From Urechis unicinctus (taxonomy: Eukaryota > Annelida > Polychaeta > Xenopneusta > Urechidae): a DNA stretch of 64,000 nt. A program made the position numbers and the translations under genes. Below, in pieces: positions 32,116-45,400 of the stretch. Numbering within the stretch: position 1 is the first letter of the stretch; every line of letters begins with the position of its first letter. Under the pieces are notes generated by a model. The model was not told the DNA's origin. It saw only the letters and a list, made by a program, of their open reading frames with translations, and made no database searches. The DNA lies in assembly GCA_034190875.2 (NCBI GenBank), contig CM067348.1, positions 39,496,593-39,560,592 on the forward strand, written 5' to 3'.

Positions 32116-32200
32116 CGTTTCTTGTAGACATAATATATAATTATTGCACAATAAGTCGGTGATATCAGGTCGGAGGGATAGACCCTTAGCAGTCTTGGGT
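32116..32200 (-). pseudogene. LINE endonuclease N-terminal fragment
   Basis: The minus-strand frame ends ILCLQET at the LTR junction. Q-E-T-W-L is the second conserved box of these endonucleases, and its WL lies on the other side of the insertion at 24808. A TGT-rich stretch upstream to 32232 separates it from the ORF1 stop. Confidence 0.75.
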
Positions 32201-32232
32201 AGCCCTCAACAGTTATAACTGGCTACACGGAA

Positions 32233-33351
32233 TTAGTTGTTTGAGAGGTGAGTGAAGACATGACCTTGTTTAGCTGGAGTTTTCGGCTCTCGCAACCAGC
32301 GTAGGAAGGTGTTCTCAGGTCACAGGTCCTCTGACATGAACACTGAGGGCTCAGGACACTGGCAAGTGATGTGGAAAGAAGTTGAATGTTTGGTTGTAAC
32401 AGCATTCACATTCACTTTCAAATTGAGCTTGTCTGAGAGATAGTTGCGAAGTTGTTCCACCGAAATATTAGGGTCAAATCGTGTTGCGAACAAGTTGGCC
32501 ATGCGGTTTCTGACCAACTTGCCATAACTTTTGATAGTAGTGCCTTTTGTCTTGCCGGTGATCCCTTTAGCTGTTCGTCTGGGGTCTATTTGCATGCCCT
32601 GTGTCAGTCTGCCATTAATGTCATTCTTTTTCCGTTTGTGCTTGGCCTTCCCCACCACCTTAGCCCAAGTATCTTCATCAGATATTTCATTGGTTTCTTC
32701 GGCAGTTGTCGCATTATAGTCATTTCTCTGAGCGTCACGAGGTTGAGCTGGGGCCGCATCAGCCGGTTTACGCACAACACTCTCCGGAGTCTGTCTATCC
32801 TCAGCAGGACTGGACAATGTGCAATCGTCAACAGTATTCGAAGGAATTCTATCTTCTGTCACATCTTGAGAATTGCCTGTTTCTTTGTCCGAGGTTGAAA
32901 CAGTGTTTAAGGGGCTGGTTGAGACACTATTTCTGGTTTGTGCTCTCACATGTGCAGGCTCGGTTTGGCTCAACTTAGTTTCAATAGCGCTTACAGCATT
33001 GTAAGTAAACCGACTTCATCCCGAGTCTTCTGGATGAGGTTCAGCAATGATGACACATCGTTTTTGCAAATCCCTAGCAACAAAAACTGGTAAACTCGCA
33101 CTGTTTTCAAGCATAAGTTTGACTATGTCCTCAATGTTCATAGCGTTTTTCTTGGGTCCCTTCCTTGCTTTGAACCGTCCGATGTTTTGTTCGGTACAAA
33201 GATCGAAGAGTCTTTTCTTTGAGCATTCAATTTCACTTTCACTGTATGTAGTTGTGCATAATTGAATTATCATATCAGGCGCGATGGCATCTAGTTTGTT
33301 TTGTACAAAACAAAGTAATTCTTCAATCGTAATATTGTCAGCCATATTCAC
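32233..33351 (-). pseudogene. LINE ORF1
   Basis: The N-terminal part (MNMADNITIEELLCFVQNKL, then EIECSKKRLFDLC and ARDLQKRC) matches the ORF1 proteins I know from CR1/jockey-type LINEs of marine invertebrates. After a TGA near 33014 the same frame continues through an acidic Ser/Thr-rich linker (EISDEDTWAKVV). It then enters a C-terminal nucleic-acid-binding region: FATRFDPNISVEQLRNYLSD, KHSTSFHITCQCPEPSVFM. A second TGA replaces the expected Trp near 32321, followed by PENTFLRWLREPK and a stop at about 32233. It would bind LINE RNA. Two in-frame stops make it non-functional. Confidence 0.75.
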
Positions 33352-33552
33352 CTATTATCGTCCACTAGACGACGACGTAGATAAAGTCTCCAAACTAGTA
33401 GTTTGCCATCAAATAACTGGTCATACAGGGCTACGAAATGCCTCTTAATAATTGTAGCGGGCAAACCCTCAAAGATGCTCGAAATTCGGAAGCAAAATTC
33501 AAGGGAATGGCAGAAATTAGCAACGTCAAACGTACCACTTCCCGCCATCTTG

Positions 33553-33839
<287 letters not shown>

Positions 33840-33879
33840 TAAACACACATAGGCACACACATATATATACATGCGTTGT

Positions 33880-34420
33880 CAAGCTTCTAAGCCACTATTG
33901 TTTTTGTCTGCTATTTATAGATAGCGGCTCGGCGCTCGGAAGCTTGGCATCGTAAACCGAGCGCCTGTGTGTATACATATATATGTGTGTGTGCGTGTAT
34001 GTGTGTTTGTGTATATATATCCGCTTTGATTGCATGGGGACATCCGGTGCACACTTTTGGTGAGACGAAACGTCTGGACCCCAACCAACATATCCAGCCG
34101 CTTGTATCAGTAAAAATACCGCCGACTGCAGCGCCACTCGTTTTCCGTTTGACCAAACGACAAACGAATCTGTTTGGTGTTATCCGTTTATCGTTGTCGC
34201 ATATGAAAAACGGTTTACGGTTTAGCTTATGTTGTTCGTTTTCGGTTTTTAGTTTTGATTAATATAAAACGTGTATATACACGGACCTTTAACACCAACC
34301 TTACGTTATGTAAACAAGGCGCAATCACAGTCCCGATTGCTGAACTTATAGGTCAAGTATTGATTTCGTCTAGAGATAACATTTGTTGTGTAATATTGTT
34401 GATACCGTATTGGTGGTCGT
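33880..34420 (-). repeat. Diverged repeat-R relative, inverted
   Basis: The core around ATCCGCTTTGATTGCAT (34019-34035) matches the end of R copies 1 and 2 in inverted orientation. 33880-34260 is repeated in opposite orientation at 40030-40345 (ACGGATAACACC, GCCGACTGCAGCGCC). 34295-34420 matches 13325-13450. Confidence 0.7.
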
Positions 34421-34539
34421 CCAGGCTTGCCGTTGGAAGACATGCCGTTGGCGCTTGTGCCAAATCTAGTTGATATTATTGTGATATCCTATAACTATAT
34501 TTCCTCTTATATAACTATACTCTTGTTATACTTATATTT

Positions 34540-35066
34540 CTTGGTTATTCGTATTTCTGCGCACTCCTTCGTATATAGGAATATTGTAGCTGCTTGTAGT
34601 TGCTTGAGTGGGGACACTAGCCAGAGATAACACACGAGTCCAGGAGTTGAGTTGTTGTTGGTTTATTCGAGTTTGGTTTATTAGCTTTCTCTGGAATCTC
34701 GGGTCAGAAATCTTGTTCAGATACTTCGTCTCTTCGCTAGGTAGATCTCTGTACTTCGGCGAGGCCAGCTATTTTATCGGGGTTCCGGCATTAGATTACG
34801 CTCGGAACCACACCCACAGCTGGCCTCCCATTGGTCCAGGTATAGCCGGTCCCCCTTCACAAAGGTCAACCCCAACAGCTCACATGGGGCGTGGGCACGA
34901 AGGGTCATTGGCCAATGGGAAAAGGTACCAGCCAGGTCTACTTATCAGGGTCACACCCCCGTCTTAAGGGCAGAGGTTGACCCGGGCTAGTGAAACATGT
35001 CGTGCTGACAATGGAAAAGAGGTGGAGGGTTTCAAGAGTCAAAAGAGCTAGATTAATATCATAACA
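34540..35066 (-). repeat. Diverged LTR of the 24809-32115 family
   Basis: On the minus strand it starts TGTTATGATATTAATC after TGGTTGGTGAGGA, paralleling TGGTTGGGGAGGA-TGTTATAATA at 31656-31679. Later it has AGTGTCCCCACTCAAGCAAC, paralleling AGTCCCCACTCCAGCAAC. The 3' boundary is uncertain. It could be the 3' LTR of a decayed minus-strand element whose interior lies at 35067-about 38000. Confidence 0.6.
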
Positions 35067-36059
35067 TCCTCACCAACCATAGTTAAGTTGAACTTCCACT
35101 GTTCAATCAATTTTGAATTACCTTTGCATTTCGAAAATAGACTAAGTTAAAGGAAATTTGGAATATGAGTTAAAGGGTAAAGGGACAGCACGACATTAGC
35201 CCAATATTATTTGATTTTGAATTTAGAATGATTCCAGAGTAGCTTGGACATGCGCCAATATCTATTTACATTGGCACATGTCCATAACAAAGATATTTAA
35301 CATAGATGGATTATTGATGATGAGATTATTATAATTTTACAAAAAGTGTTTCTCTAAATTTGAAAGCTATATACATATGAATTGTGTAATAGTTATACAA
35401 TATGGTTATTAACGGTGACATACTGAAATTTAACTTTTAACATTAATCACATTCCACAGTATTACTCCGCACTAAAACCCAGTGGGAAAAAAGCGATGAG
35501 CCTATACTAGACAATGGTGGAATGGTGAAAATAAATTATTTAGCTAATTGAAATTTGGAAGAATTTAACTAATGTTGCAGAAATTATTCTATATAATAAC
35601 ACTGGTCTTGCCAGGAAAATGATTTAAGTTGATGAGTATGGCTGTTTCGTGGAGATGAGATCTCTGAAGGGCTGCCGTATTGGGTTCGCCAGGTGTCGCT
35701 TGAGGTGAGGGGAGATATGAGTTATGACGCTTGGTTGAGCCGTTGGACGTCTTCTGTATCCATGGTCAGGAAGACGTATGCTTTGGCTTGCAAGGCGTTG
35801 GCACGTCGGGTGAAGGCGCTATCTCCCTCTTGTATGGCGTAAATATACCTTTTGAATGTCGTCCACCGCGGTCATATTAAAGAGTCCTCTGGACAGTTTC
35901 CTTACGGATCCCAGTAGAGCCCTCATGGGCCTGGCTCGGTCGTTAGTTGAAAGGGGGTGTCCAGAAGAGCATCTATGGTGCGCTTCTCGGGGTGCATAAT
36001 GCTAAGAATAATTGCACCTGAAATAATTCATAAACACATATCGCACACGATTACTGTAT
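35067..36059. other. Unrecognised, possible interior of decayed LTR element
   Basis: No motif is recognised. A GC-richer open stretch at about 35640-35830 reads coding-like, but I cannot assign it. Confidence 0.3.
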
Positions 36060-36490
36060 AACATGTAAGTACGGAAGAACAACGGTGTGACACTTTTAAT
36101 TGTATTTGTTATACGTGCCGGAGGAAAATAAATATAAACATCCCACATATGCGTTGAGAATTAAATGATACAAAATACTTCTCCGTTAATTGTTTTGATG
36201 AATATGCACGTCTTCTCTTAAGCTGCAGATTCCTTCATGAAATGATACCCCGCATATACTTGAATAATATAAGATTGCGTTATGGGTAATGTGTATCATG
36301 AAGGTTCACTAATTTTACGCGTGTTCACATGATATGAAAGACGGTTCGATAATAGTGTAGTCGACTTTACTTATAGAAAAATTTTGTCTTATAATCTGCA
36401 AGCTTAGAGGTAAAAAAATTGTTGAACATAATTGATAATATCACAGTGTCTAATTTGCGCTGTTCGGAAGAAGACTATGTAAAAGGCTTC
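36060..36490 (-). repeat. Copy of LTR-element internal segment
   Basis: It matches 26780-27200 in inverted orientation, for example CTTAAGCTGCAGATTCCTTCATGA / CCTAAGCTGCAGATTCTTTCATGA and GGGTAATGTGTAxCAT. Orientation agrees with the minus-strand LTR at 34540-35066. Confidence 0.7.
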
Positions 36491-39400
36491 TAATAACTTA
36501 CCGGTATACTTACAGTTGGTGTAGGTTTCGTGTGATAGCGTATAGGATCGAGACAAGCATCCGTTGAGATAATTACCCTTGTAGCGGTGATGTGTTTAAT
36601 TACTAGGCCCGCATTGATATTGAGGTAGCTTTGATGTAATTGCATAGAGCCTGTGATTGTTGATAAGTGGACCATCTGATCAATGAGCTTACATATGAAT
36701 GGATGTCGGAGGCGATGGTAATTTAAGCGGCTTAGTAAACTTCGATAGCCCAGTGTTTGTATACAAGGTCGTAATTAAGTATCTAGAGACGATCTTTAAT
36801 TGGAGTGGTCGAATTGGAGTCCCAATAAGCCTTTATAAAGTGTATGTGGGTTTAATTGGCGAAGGACTGTTATCGCTAACATTAGAATTTGAATTCAATT
36901 TATCCGTTTTAAAGCGTATGTAGGTTTAATTGGCGAGGGATTGTAATCCTAACATTTAAGTTGTCTTTGTCAGTGTCTTGAATGCAATTAAAGTTATCAA
37001 CGGTTCGTCGCAGACGGTTTGAAATGCGGGTGAGACAAACAAAGTGTCATGGGTTACTGGCAGGTAAATGTTGTCTGATTGGAATAATAGACGATATATA
37101 TATATGGTGTGTGAAATAACGGTACAAAAAGGAACATACTTACTATACGAATGTAGACGTTCTGTTTTGGGGTAAATAGTACATAGGTATAACAAATAAT
37201 ATCATCACAGATACAACTAAATATTTTTCAATGAGAAATAGATAAACAGGCTTAAACCCTCTGTGTGCAGATGTACTGCAGCAAGTGTTGTGGAAAGTTC
37301 CCCTTGGGTTGCACCAGATCCGACACGAGAGAATATATTACATGCTTTGTGTGCCCCTTAGACATTTGAAATAAAAGTGATTTTAAAGAGACTGTTCAGC
37401 CCGATGTTTGTTACGAGGTTGCCTAGCAAGCTGCTTAGCAGCCGCACCTTGGAAACCAAAAGTTTTAAGTTTTCAGACTTTCAGTCGCTACGCGGCGCTG
37501 CGGTCTCAGAAAATAGATCTTTACTTCGGCTGTCGCCATTTATGTTGTTCGAAATTACCATTCTTGCTTATCAGTCTAATTTGTGAGCATTGATGCTCAC
37601 AACTTAAATGAGTGAAGATTTTATGAAATCTACATTTTGCAACCAAAGCGGAAGTATACATATCGATAGCGAGGTAGTTATAGAGCGCGTTACGATTTAC
37701 AGCTAACATTCATGTGGTCATGGTTTTGGGGAGGTACCGTTATCGATGGAACGACACAACTAAATAAAACAGATTTCCACAGCTCATCATGGATATTTCC
37801 AGTCAAATAATAATGTTGAAAATTTATCAACATGATTTTCAATCAAGTAAACTTTGCAGCATAAATTAGTCATATCATTATTTATGTCTGCGTTAAACGT
37901 GGTTATGTATTGACGAAATGATCCCTGAGTGCCAGATATGGGGCTGAACAGCCTCTTTAACTGCATCAGTCAAGCCGTTGATATATGTTTCTCTCTGTCC
38001 TACCTATTTCATGTGCCTGAATATGGTATTTTGATGCATCAAATATTGTGATGAGAGCATTGTGGCACCTCTGTTAGCGCGTATCATAGCTACATACACT
38101 TGATGATTGAGTCTCCTCCCATACTCATTCCAGTAGCTAAGAACTATGGCTTTTATAGTATTTGTAGCGGAATCCGCTACAATATCATATTTTACTATGG
38201 TTCTTAGCTAGGAGAACCACACACCACACACCAACTTCGGTATCAAACCACCGTTAAATGTATTAAAGACAGTTCACAATAGTGTGTCATAACGCAACGG
38301 TAATCAAATGTGCTCCAGTAATTATGGTCCTGGTCCATGACTCCAGGGGTTCCAATACGCTGCTCGCCCCAGAGTCTGTGAACACATAAGATAATGTGAT
38401 GACAAATGACTTCTAATGAAGTATGGGAATTCAAGAATATACATATAACAATAACATAATCCAAAATTGCACATAGAAAATATATAATGGCAGCAAGATG
38501 ATTATCAAATGAGACCATTATTACATGATTAACAATTATAACGCAGCTATTATTTGAATGTTGATATAATATAATTGTAACAATTTTGGCTAGGTTAATA
38601 CAATTTTTTTTGCTCATCTTTATTGTGTTTGGATTTCTGTAATAAAAAGGCTCGATAAAGAAAAAAATCGTTCTCTTTTGAAGTGGTTATATATAAATAA
38701 GTAGTGAAATTACACCGAAGCGCTAACACGAGCAGTGTCACTGACGCTTACGCAAAATAGTCCCAAGAATATATTGACAGAACAGTAGCCATTTGGGACT
38801 GGGATGTTGATGTTAGTGCATAAATTGGGGTAAAATCTCACATGCTAGTTAAATGTCACAATCAAAATGAATTATTCGACAAAAGGCGTATTAATATAAT
38901 TGGGACAAAACTGTCCCATCACGATGTGGCAGCGTCTAAGTGAAGGTAGCTGGCGGACGTAACGCCGGGCTCGCAACGGAGAGTGTAACTCAGAAGTAGC
39001 CGAACTAATGACTACGGCCTGTGATACGGCTGTATGTACCGATTTACCAAATTTGTATGGAAAGAGAATTAAAGATTTATTATGACCCAGACATATAAAT
39101 GACGGTTTCTTAGTCACATATTCCAATATTCATCTCCAGTCGTCTGGAGAGTATTCTGCAAGAACATCAGTATTCACCGATATCATTTCAAAGTTAGCGT
39201 GCGTGACTGTTGCTACGCCATGTCATCACTGTCCCCTTCTTAGTGGAAAGTACCCCAGCTGAAAAGTTTCCTCAAATATAGTGGAATTCCTTGTTCGAGT
39301 TATAAGAAAACTGAGCTCGTAGAATTAGTATGGATGTGAGTGCACTGGGTAATTCTTAATTTATATAATTAGAATATTTAACTTAAGATGTCACACATCT

Positions 39401-40029
39401 CATTAATATGTATACATACCTATGAAGACTTGCTGGTACAATATTAACTTTGTGTTTTGTTTTTTGTTGTGTTGTGGTTTGGTGGAAGAGATAAAAAGCC
39501 ATGATGTTTGCAGCGGCTGACTTCAATACCAATGCAAAGTCTAATCCAGCATTACCGCCTGATTAAGTGATGTCGCACGGCTTATCACCTTGATTATTTT
39601 GATGTCTGGCAATTGCAATTACACAGTCTGTATAGTTGTCACGTCAGTAATATAACTGACGGAAACTTTACTGTCATCCACGGGTGTTTTATTGTTTTCT
39701 TGCGAATATCGGCCTTGCTGTCCACGACGGCGCAAGTAAACCATGGTTGCGCAGTCTATATAGTCTATAGAACAATATTCCTAAACAATTTCTCCAAAAT
39801 AACACCGGTATCAAACATAACACGGCGAATATTCACCACAGCTGTGTATTGCCTTTGTGTTTTGGAAAAGCATGCCCCCATTTCCGGTGAAAAATCAGTA
39901 TCGCCGCCTGGCGGCCGCGACGGGATTCCGACAATGTGAAGACTCCTATATAGAATGCGGCAGTGGTGTGTAAGAAATTACCAGCCTCGCTATGGAGAAT
40001 GGGAAAGTTAGTTGGTGATAATGGTCCGT
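36491..40029. other. Unrecognised DNA with short repeats
   Basis: No gene is recognised. A ~75-bp imperfect tandem duplication occurs at about 36838-36955 (GTATGTGGGTTTAATTGGCG). A hairpin lies at 38134-38210 (listed separately). Confidence 0.4.
38134..38210. repeat. 77-bp imperfect palindrome (hairpin)
   Basis: The left arm starts TAGCTAAGAACTATGG and the right arm ends CCATAG-related sequence then TTCTTAGCTA. The centre TGTAGCGGA-A-TCCGCTACA is a perfect inverted repeat. It looks like a tiny foldback MITE or cruciform. Confidence 0.8.
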
Positions 40030-40345
40030 GTTAATACCGTCTTTTTGTTTTATGTGTATCAAAACCCAAAATGTACTACAATAGCTGAACAGTAAACCGT
40101 TTTTCATACGCGACAACGAAAAACGGATAACACCAGATTCTTTTTTTGTTTGGTCAAACGGAAAACGAGTGGCGCTGCAGTCGGCGGTGTTTTTACTGAT
40201 ACAAGCGGCTGGACATGTTGGTTGGTACACGCACACACACATATATGTATACACAAAGGTGCTCGATTTCCGATGCCAAGCATCCGAGCGCCGAGCCGCT
40301 ATCTATAAATAGCTACAGTCATATGCAATAGCGGCTTGGAAGCTT
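40030..40345 (+). repeat. Repeat-R relative, plus orientation
   Basis: It matches 33880-34260 inverted: AAACCGTTTTTCATACGCGA, GCCGCTATCTATAAATAG, AGCTTGGCA. It ends in a (TA)n run, as do the other members. Confidence 0.7.
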
Positions 40346-40355
40346 GGCAACGCCT

Positions 40356-40616
<261 letters not shown>

Positions 40617-40619
40617 ATT

Positions 40620-41092
<473 letters not shown>

Positions 41093-41214
41093 ACATACAC
41101 ACACAAGCACACACATGTGAATATACACATAAATACAGGTGTTTGCATGGTTTGATTAAATTTCACATATGTAATTTTGATGCGAAAATTGCCCTTATTC
41201 TTTCTTAATTTGCT

Positions 41215-41560
41215 CCTGTGTACTCTGCTCATCTGTGCTGGAAATACTTGAATTGTACAATCAGGAAATTATATGCCTCAAATCACAATATCTTTAAAAT
41301 GTTCCTGAATTTATCAAAATTAGAAAACACTAGTCGTCTGTGCTCAATGTTTGATGTACAGTGTTGCCCTGCAGTTATTAGGAATTTTATGTTTCGTTCT
41401 ATGATTAGATTGGGAGATTCTAGCAACAACATTGTACATACCCTGCATCCGCTATAAATCTGTAATTAGTCAGCATTGGAATAACCTGTCATCTGGCTAT
41501 GTCCGGATTAAATGCATTATTAATATCATTATACGGGGCAAGAAGGATTTCAAAAGGTTT
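41215..41560 (+). pseudogene. LINE 3' fragment, plus orientation
   Basis: The frame at 41218-41457 reads CTIRKLYASNHNIFKMF and CSMFDVQCCPAVIRNF, matching the C-terminal end of the LINE RT at 14637-14850 (STIRKLY, AMFDVQCC). It is a 5'-truncated copy, as is usual for LINEs. Confidence 0.75.
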
Positions 41561-41903
41561 GCCCAGCAAGGAAATCCCCAATCGTGACGTGCGTTATGAC
41601 GCACAACCCATGGGGCATATTCTAACGTCTTGTCTTGGTGGATTGCCAAAGATCGCAAATGCGTAACACCGTTAACTACATCGATATTTCAGTGTTGATG
41701 AATATCATGTAAGATAGAATACCACACCGGTAAGTATGCTTCAGAATCTATTTATTTTGTCTGTATTTATGTACATTTCCGGATGTATTTTGGACATAGT
41801 TAAATGTCCAGTGTTGTTTCGAGGTTGTGAATTCAACACGCTTGTCAAACGAGCGATGTAAGTTTAATTTGAATTCCCAGTCGGACAGCAGGCCCATGGA
41901 CAG

Positions 41904-42156
41904 AGGATTGTACGTCGTCGATTTGTGTATATGTGGTGTGGATGTTTTCTGCTGGATCTTACCTCTAGTCTAGTACGACTGTCAGTGTGAACACATGACA
42001 AAATATACCGTTCGCGTGTGGCCTTCCTCCTATAAATACCCCCAACGCGCTCTCCAAGTAGGTTACACGTGTATGGGTTAGGTGATTTACTCCATCAATC
42101 ACCGACAGACATTGGTCTCGATTCAAGCGGAAACGTGTAAACAGTTTGTTAACTGG
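41904..42156 (+). repeat. 255-bp direct repeat, copy 2
   Basis: Nearly identical to 40620-40874. It is followed by GGTGAGTACTTC, a good splice-donor-like context, whereas copy 1 runs straight into (TA)n. Confidence 0.9.
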
Positions 42157-42256
42157 TGAGTACTTCAATTCAACCGTACTTCAATTCTACAAAGGTACAT
42201 TTATTGAACTCAATTGACAATAGTCATGGTCACAGTTTTTAAGCCTAAGAAAGATT

Positions 42257-42415
<159 letters not shown>

Positions 42416-45400
42416 GCGAGGGCTGTTCAAACTAGTGTTTGCCGGCGAGTTAGGTCCATGTCAAGACCAGTTATAAAGGGATCACTATACTCGCACATGA
42501 CAGCTGCTGCATTTTCTGCTCTTGGTAAGATAAGCCACTCACACCTATTGTCTGTCAGGAGGTTTTTTTGGGTTTTTTTTACTGCAGGCAACTTAGTTAA
42601 AACAGAAATACATTGTGGTGGACAACTGGTCATTTGTCCCAGTGGATCATCAAGTCAAATGAGCAGTGATTTGGTGGTATACCCTGTAGGCACTGGATGA
42701 GCCCTGTGGCTTGTTATCAGTAAGGATAAGATGTGCTAGGTCATTGATTATTTGCTCCTGCCTACAACCCTCTGTTATTTGTTACTGGCATTACAGATTA
42801 TCCTTTCTAAGTAAGCCTTATATTCTTCCGTGGTATGATTATATGTTGTTTATTGTGTTTGTTTTATATGGTGAAAGGCTTGCTGTCATAGTACATAATC
42901 ATGGAAACTGGAGCCAAGTTGTTCACTTCGGCTTTAATACAGTCAGTTCAAACCTAAATCTAAGGTATTTCATTTCGTCCCCGGTTACCTGCCTTGCTAA
43001 AAATGTAGATGCATCTAAAATCATTTGCAGATGTATTACTGGGCAAGTTTAATAAGAATATGTATATCACTCCTTCCCCACTTCCCCAACCCTTTCTAAT
43101 TTCAGTCACTTGCTTACCACCACACCCTTAGATAATGTCTGTGAGAATATATCCCCCCAATAAACTTTTACCCAAGACCCACTTGGAAGTCTCTTTCTGT
43201 TCAAGCAGTTAATTTCTCTAGGGGGATGACCATGTTATGGAATGGCTACTCGGATTATTTGTCCTTTCTGTGGGTTTTGTAATTTAAAGAGATATTGTAC
43301 AGATGCATCTAATTCATTTCAAGCCCTCCACTCCCAAAAGACAGTCCTGTTCATAAATCGCTTGCAGGAAACCTGAATAGGGAATCGGTTTTGGCCAAAT
43401 GAGTGATGGCACTTGAGGGATACTGTCCAAGCATAACAGTCGTCCTCATCCATCTCTGTCGTGGTGTCACCTCTTTATTTAAAGGGATGTAAAACCTTTT
43501 TCTTATTTCATTGCGCATCCTGGCAGGATAGCACTCATCCCTGTATCTGATGACTGCTTAAAGACAACCTGTTTTTGGATTTCCAGCTTTGCTATCATTT
43601 AGCCGTTTATGTTCGTGAGAGATAAGATAGCCACCCAGTGTGAGTGGCTTGTAATGTGCCAATCAACCAGCCCGCACTGCGATCAGCTGCTGGTATAGCC
43701 CCGCTCGAACGGTGATATTTTTATATACCTACTCAGACGTCTCATAGGGCTACTGCTGTTAATACCCCCAAACATGGATGACTACAAATCATGTCCCCAT
43801 TCACAAAAGTTCAATGGATCTTTTATTGTACCACTTGATGATATGGCAACAGTTTGTTAAGATCACATAAAATGATTGCTTGTGCGAAAACTAATCACCA
43901 CAGATTACTATTTATCATTGCAGCTACAGTTTTACCCGATTTTATCTGGTGACATTACATTACGAGGTTAAGTGGCAAGATAAAGGTGAGCTATGACCTG
44001 TGGTTGTTCTGTGTTTGGAAGGGCCACACAAGTAGCTTGATAATAAATGGTTTGACCTTGGTGATATATTTTTAATTGGTTTCTTTTAAGATAATCTGCA
44101 CCACTACATTTTGTAGCTGTACCACATACCACCCTGTACCACATATCATCCTGTACCAAATTAAAATGTCTATATTAGATGTTGCTGTGATGGATATGGC
44201 ATGGAATTTATAGTCCACATGGTCCATGGCAACTATTAACCCACTTCCCGTCCCTTCTAAAGACATGCTTCAAGGACATGATAAGACTTGCTACATCACC
44301 ACTCAGTCTGGTTAATATTAGCGAAGACGCTACTCGTGTGTTACATTGGTCTAAGAATAGTACTTGAAGATAGAGAATTTTTTTAGGCGAAGCGCAATAA
44401 CATGTTTAAATTGCTAGGAGGGGGCATTTACCCCTCAAGGATACACCAGGAAGTAATACCAAGTGAAACAGATGTTTTGCGCATTCACAGACTTCAGTTA
44501 ATTGGTCTTGCGAATTAAGTTGGACGTGGCGAACCATACGTAATCTTGTAAGGCTTTTTGTGTCGATCATAGAGTTACTGGTGTTCGGCGTCTACTATGA
44601 GATTGATGACTTGCGAGTTGTGTCCGTGTTGTGACCGAAGCGCACTAGATCCCCCACATCTGGTCACATGGTCCCCACGAATGCGCTATTTATGGAATGC
44701 AAAATTTGTGTGCAAGATCGACGATTAAAACAGCTGAATGGTTGTGGTTGTGAAGGGTGTCAAATTATGAACCAGAGTATAAGTTCGGTATTCCACAAAG
44801 ATTAGTCATACAAGAAAAACCTACTTCCATCGTTGGTGTTATTGAACAAGCCGATTCGTGTGACTCAGCAGGCTTTCTCATGAGCTTTTGGACCGAGGAT
44901 TTTACACACTGTAAATGAAGATAGGGACACTAACAGCGCTGAGTATTATCAAGGTGTTATACATATGTTGACCGAATCAGATACGCGAAATAGATCGCCC
45001 CATTCTTATTCGAGATTTTGCTGTATTAATAAAACTCGAAATGCGAAGTAACACCTCTACAGTTAGACCGGACGATAGTCTTTTGGTCATCATGTTTCGG
45101 CCGTGTTTAGACATTACCCTTTGCCCAACCGAAACAGGTGTAGTCTACACCTCATAGCGGAACAAGGGACGCTGGATGATCTGTACATTCCCATTCTCTC
45201 TTCTTCCTTTGCAGCTGTCTGAAATTCAACAAAGAGAAGAGTTTTCACACTGCGCTAAATTGCTGAAATTTCGCCGCATTTCTTACTGTAAATACTTCTC
45301 TGCAACATACCGTTTTTTACGCCCCACAGCAACAAGTTAGCAGCTTTACCCACCTTCAAGTCTAATTGCACCAATGTATCGTAAAAATGAGTGCCTGAGT

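Larger units (their letters stand above)
14397..33440 (-). mobile_element. CR1/Rex1-like LINE, split into four pieces by three later insertions
   Basis: Reading on the minus strand: ORF1 (33351-32233), endonuclease start (about 32200-32116), insertion of an LTR element (32115-24809), the rest of the endonuclease (24808-23865), insertion of the TTAA element (23864-20964), linker (20963-20727), insertion of a Gypsy element (20721-15950), reverse transcriptase (15949-14637), then a 3' tail with AATAAA (14444-14439) and an (ATT)n run. Without the insertions the LINE is about 3.9 kb from ORF1 start to tail. Its own frame carries several stops and a frameshift. The RT resembles the CR1/Rex1 part of the jockey group (GVRQGSVLSPLLFN, MYADDLVLFSPS). 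Confidence 0.85.

Noticed and set aside
42427-42700. Overlapping open frames possibly representing an exon
   Set aside because: Both strands are open, neither has recognisable motifs, and splice-site context is weak. I could not choose one.
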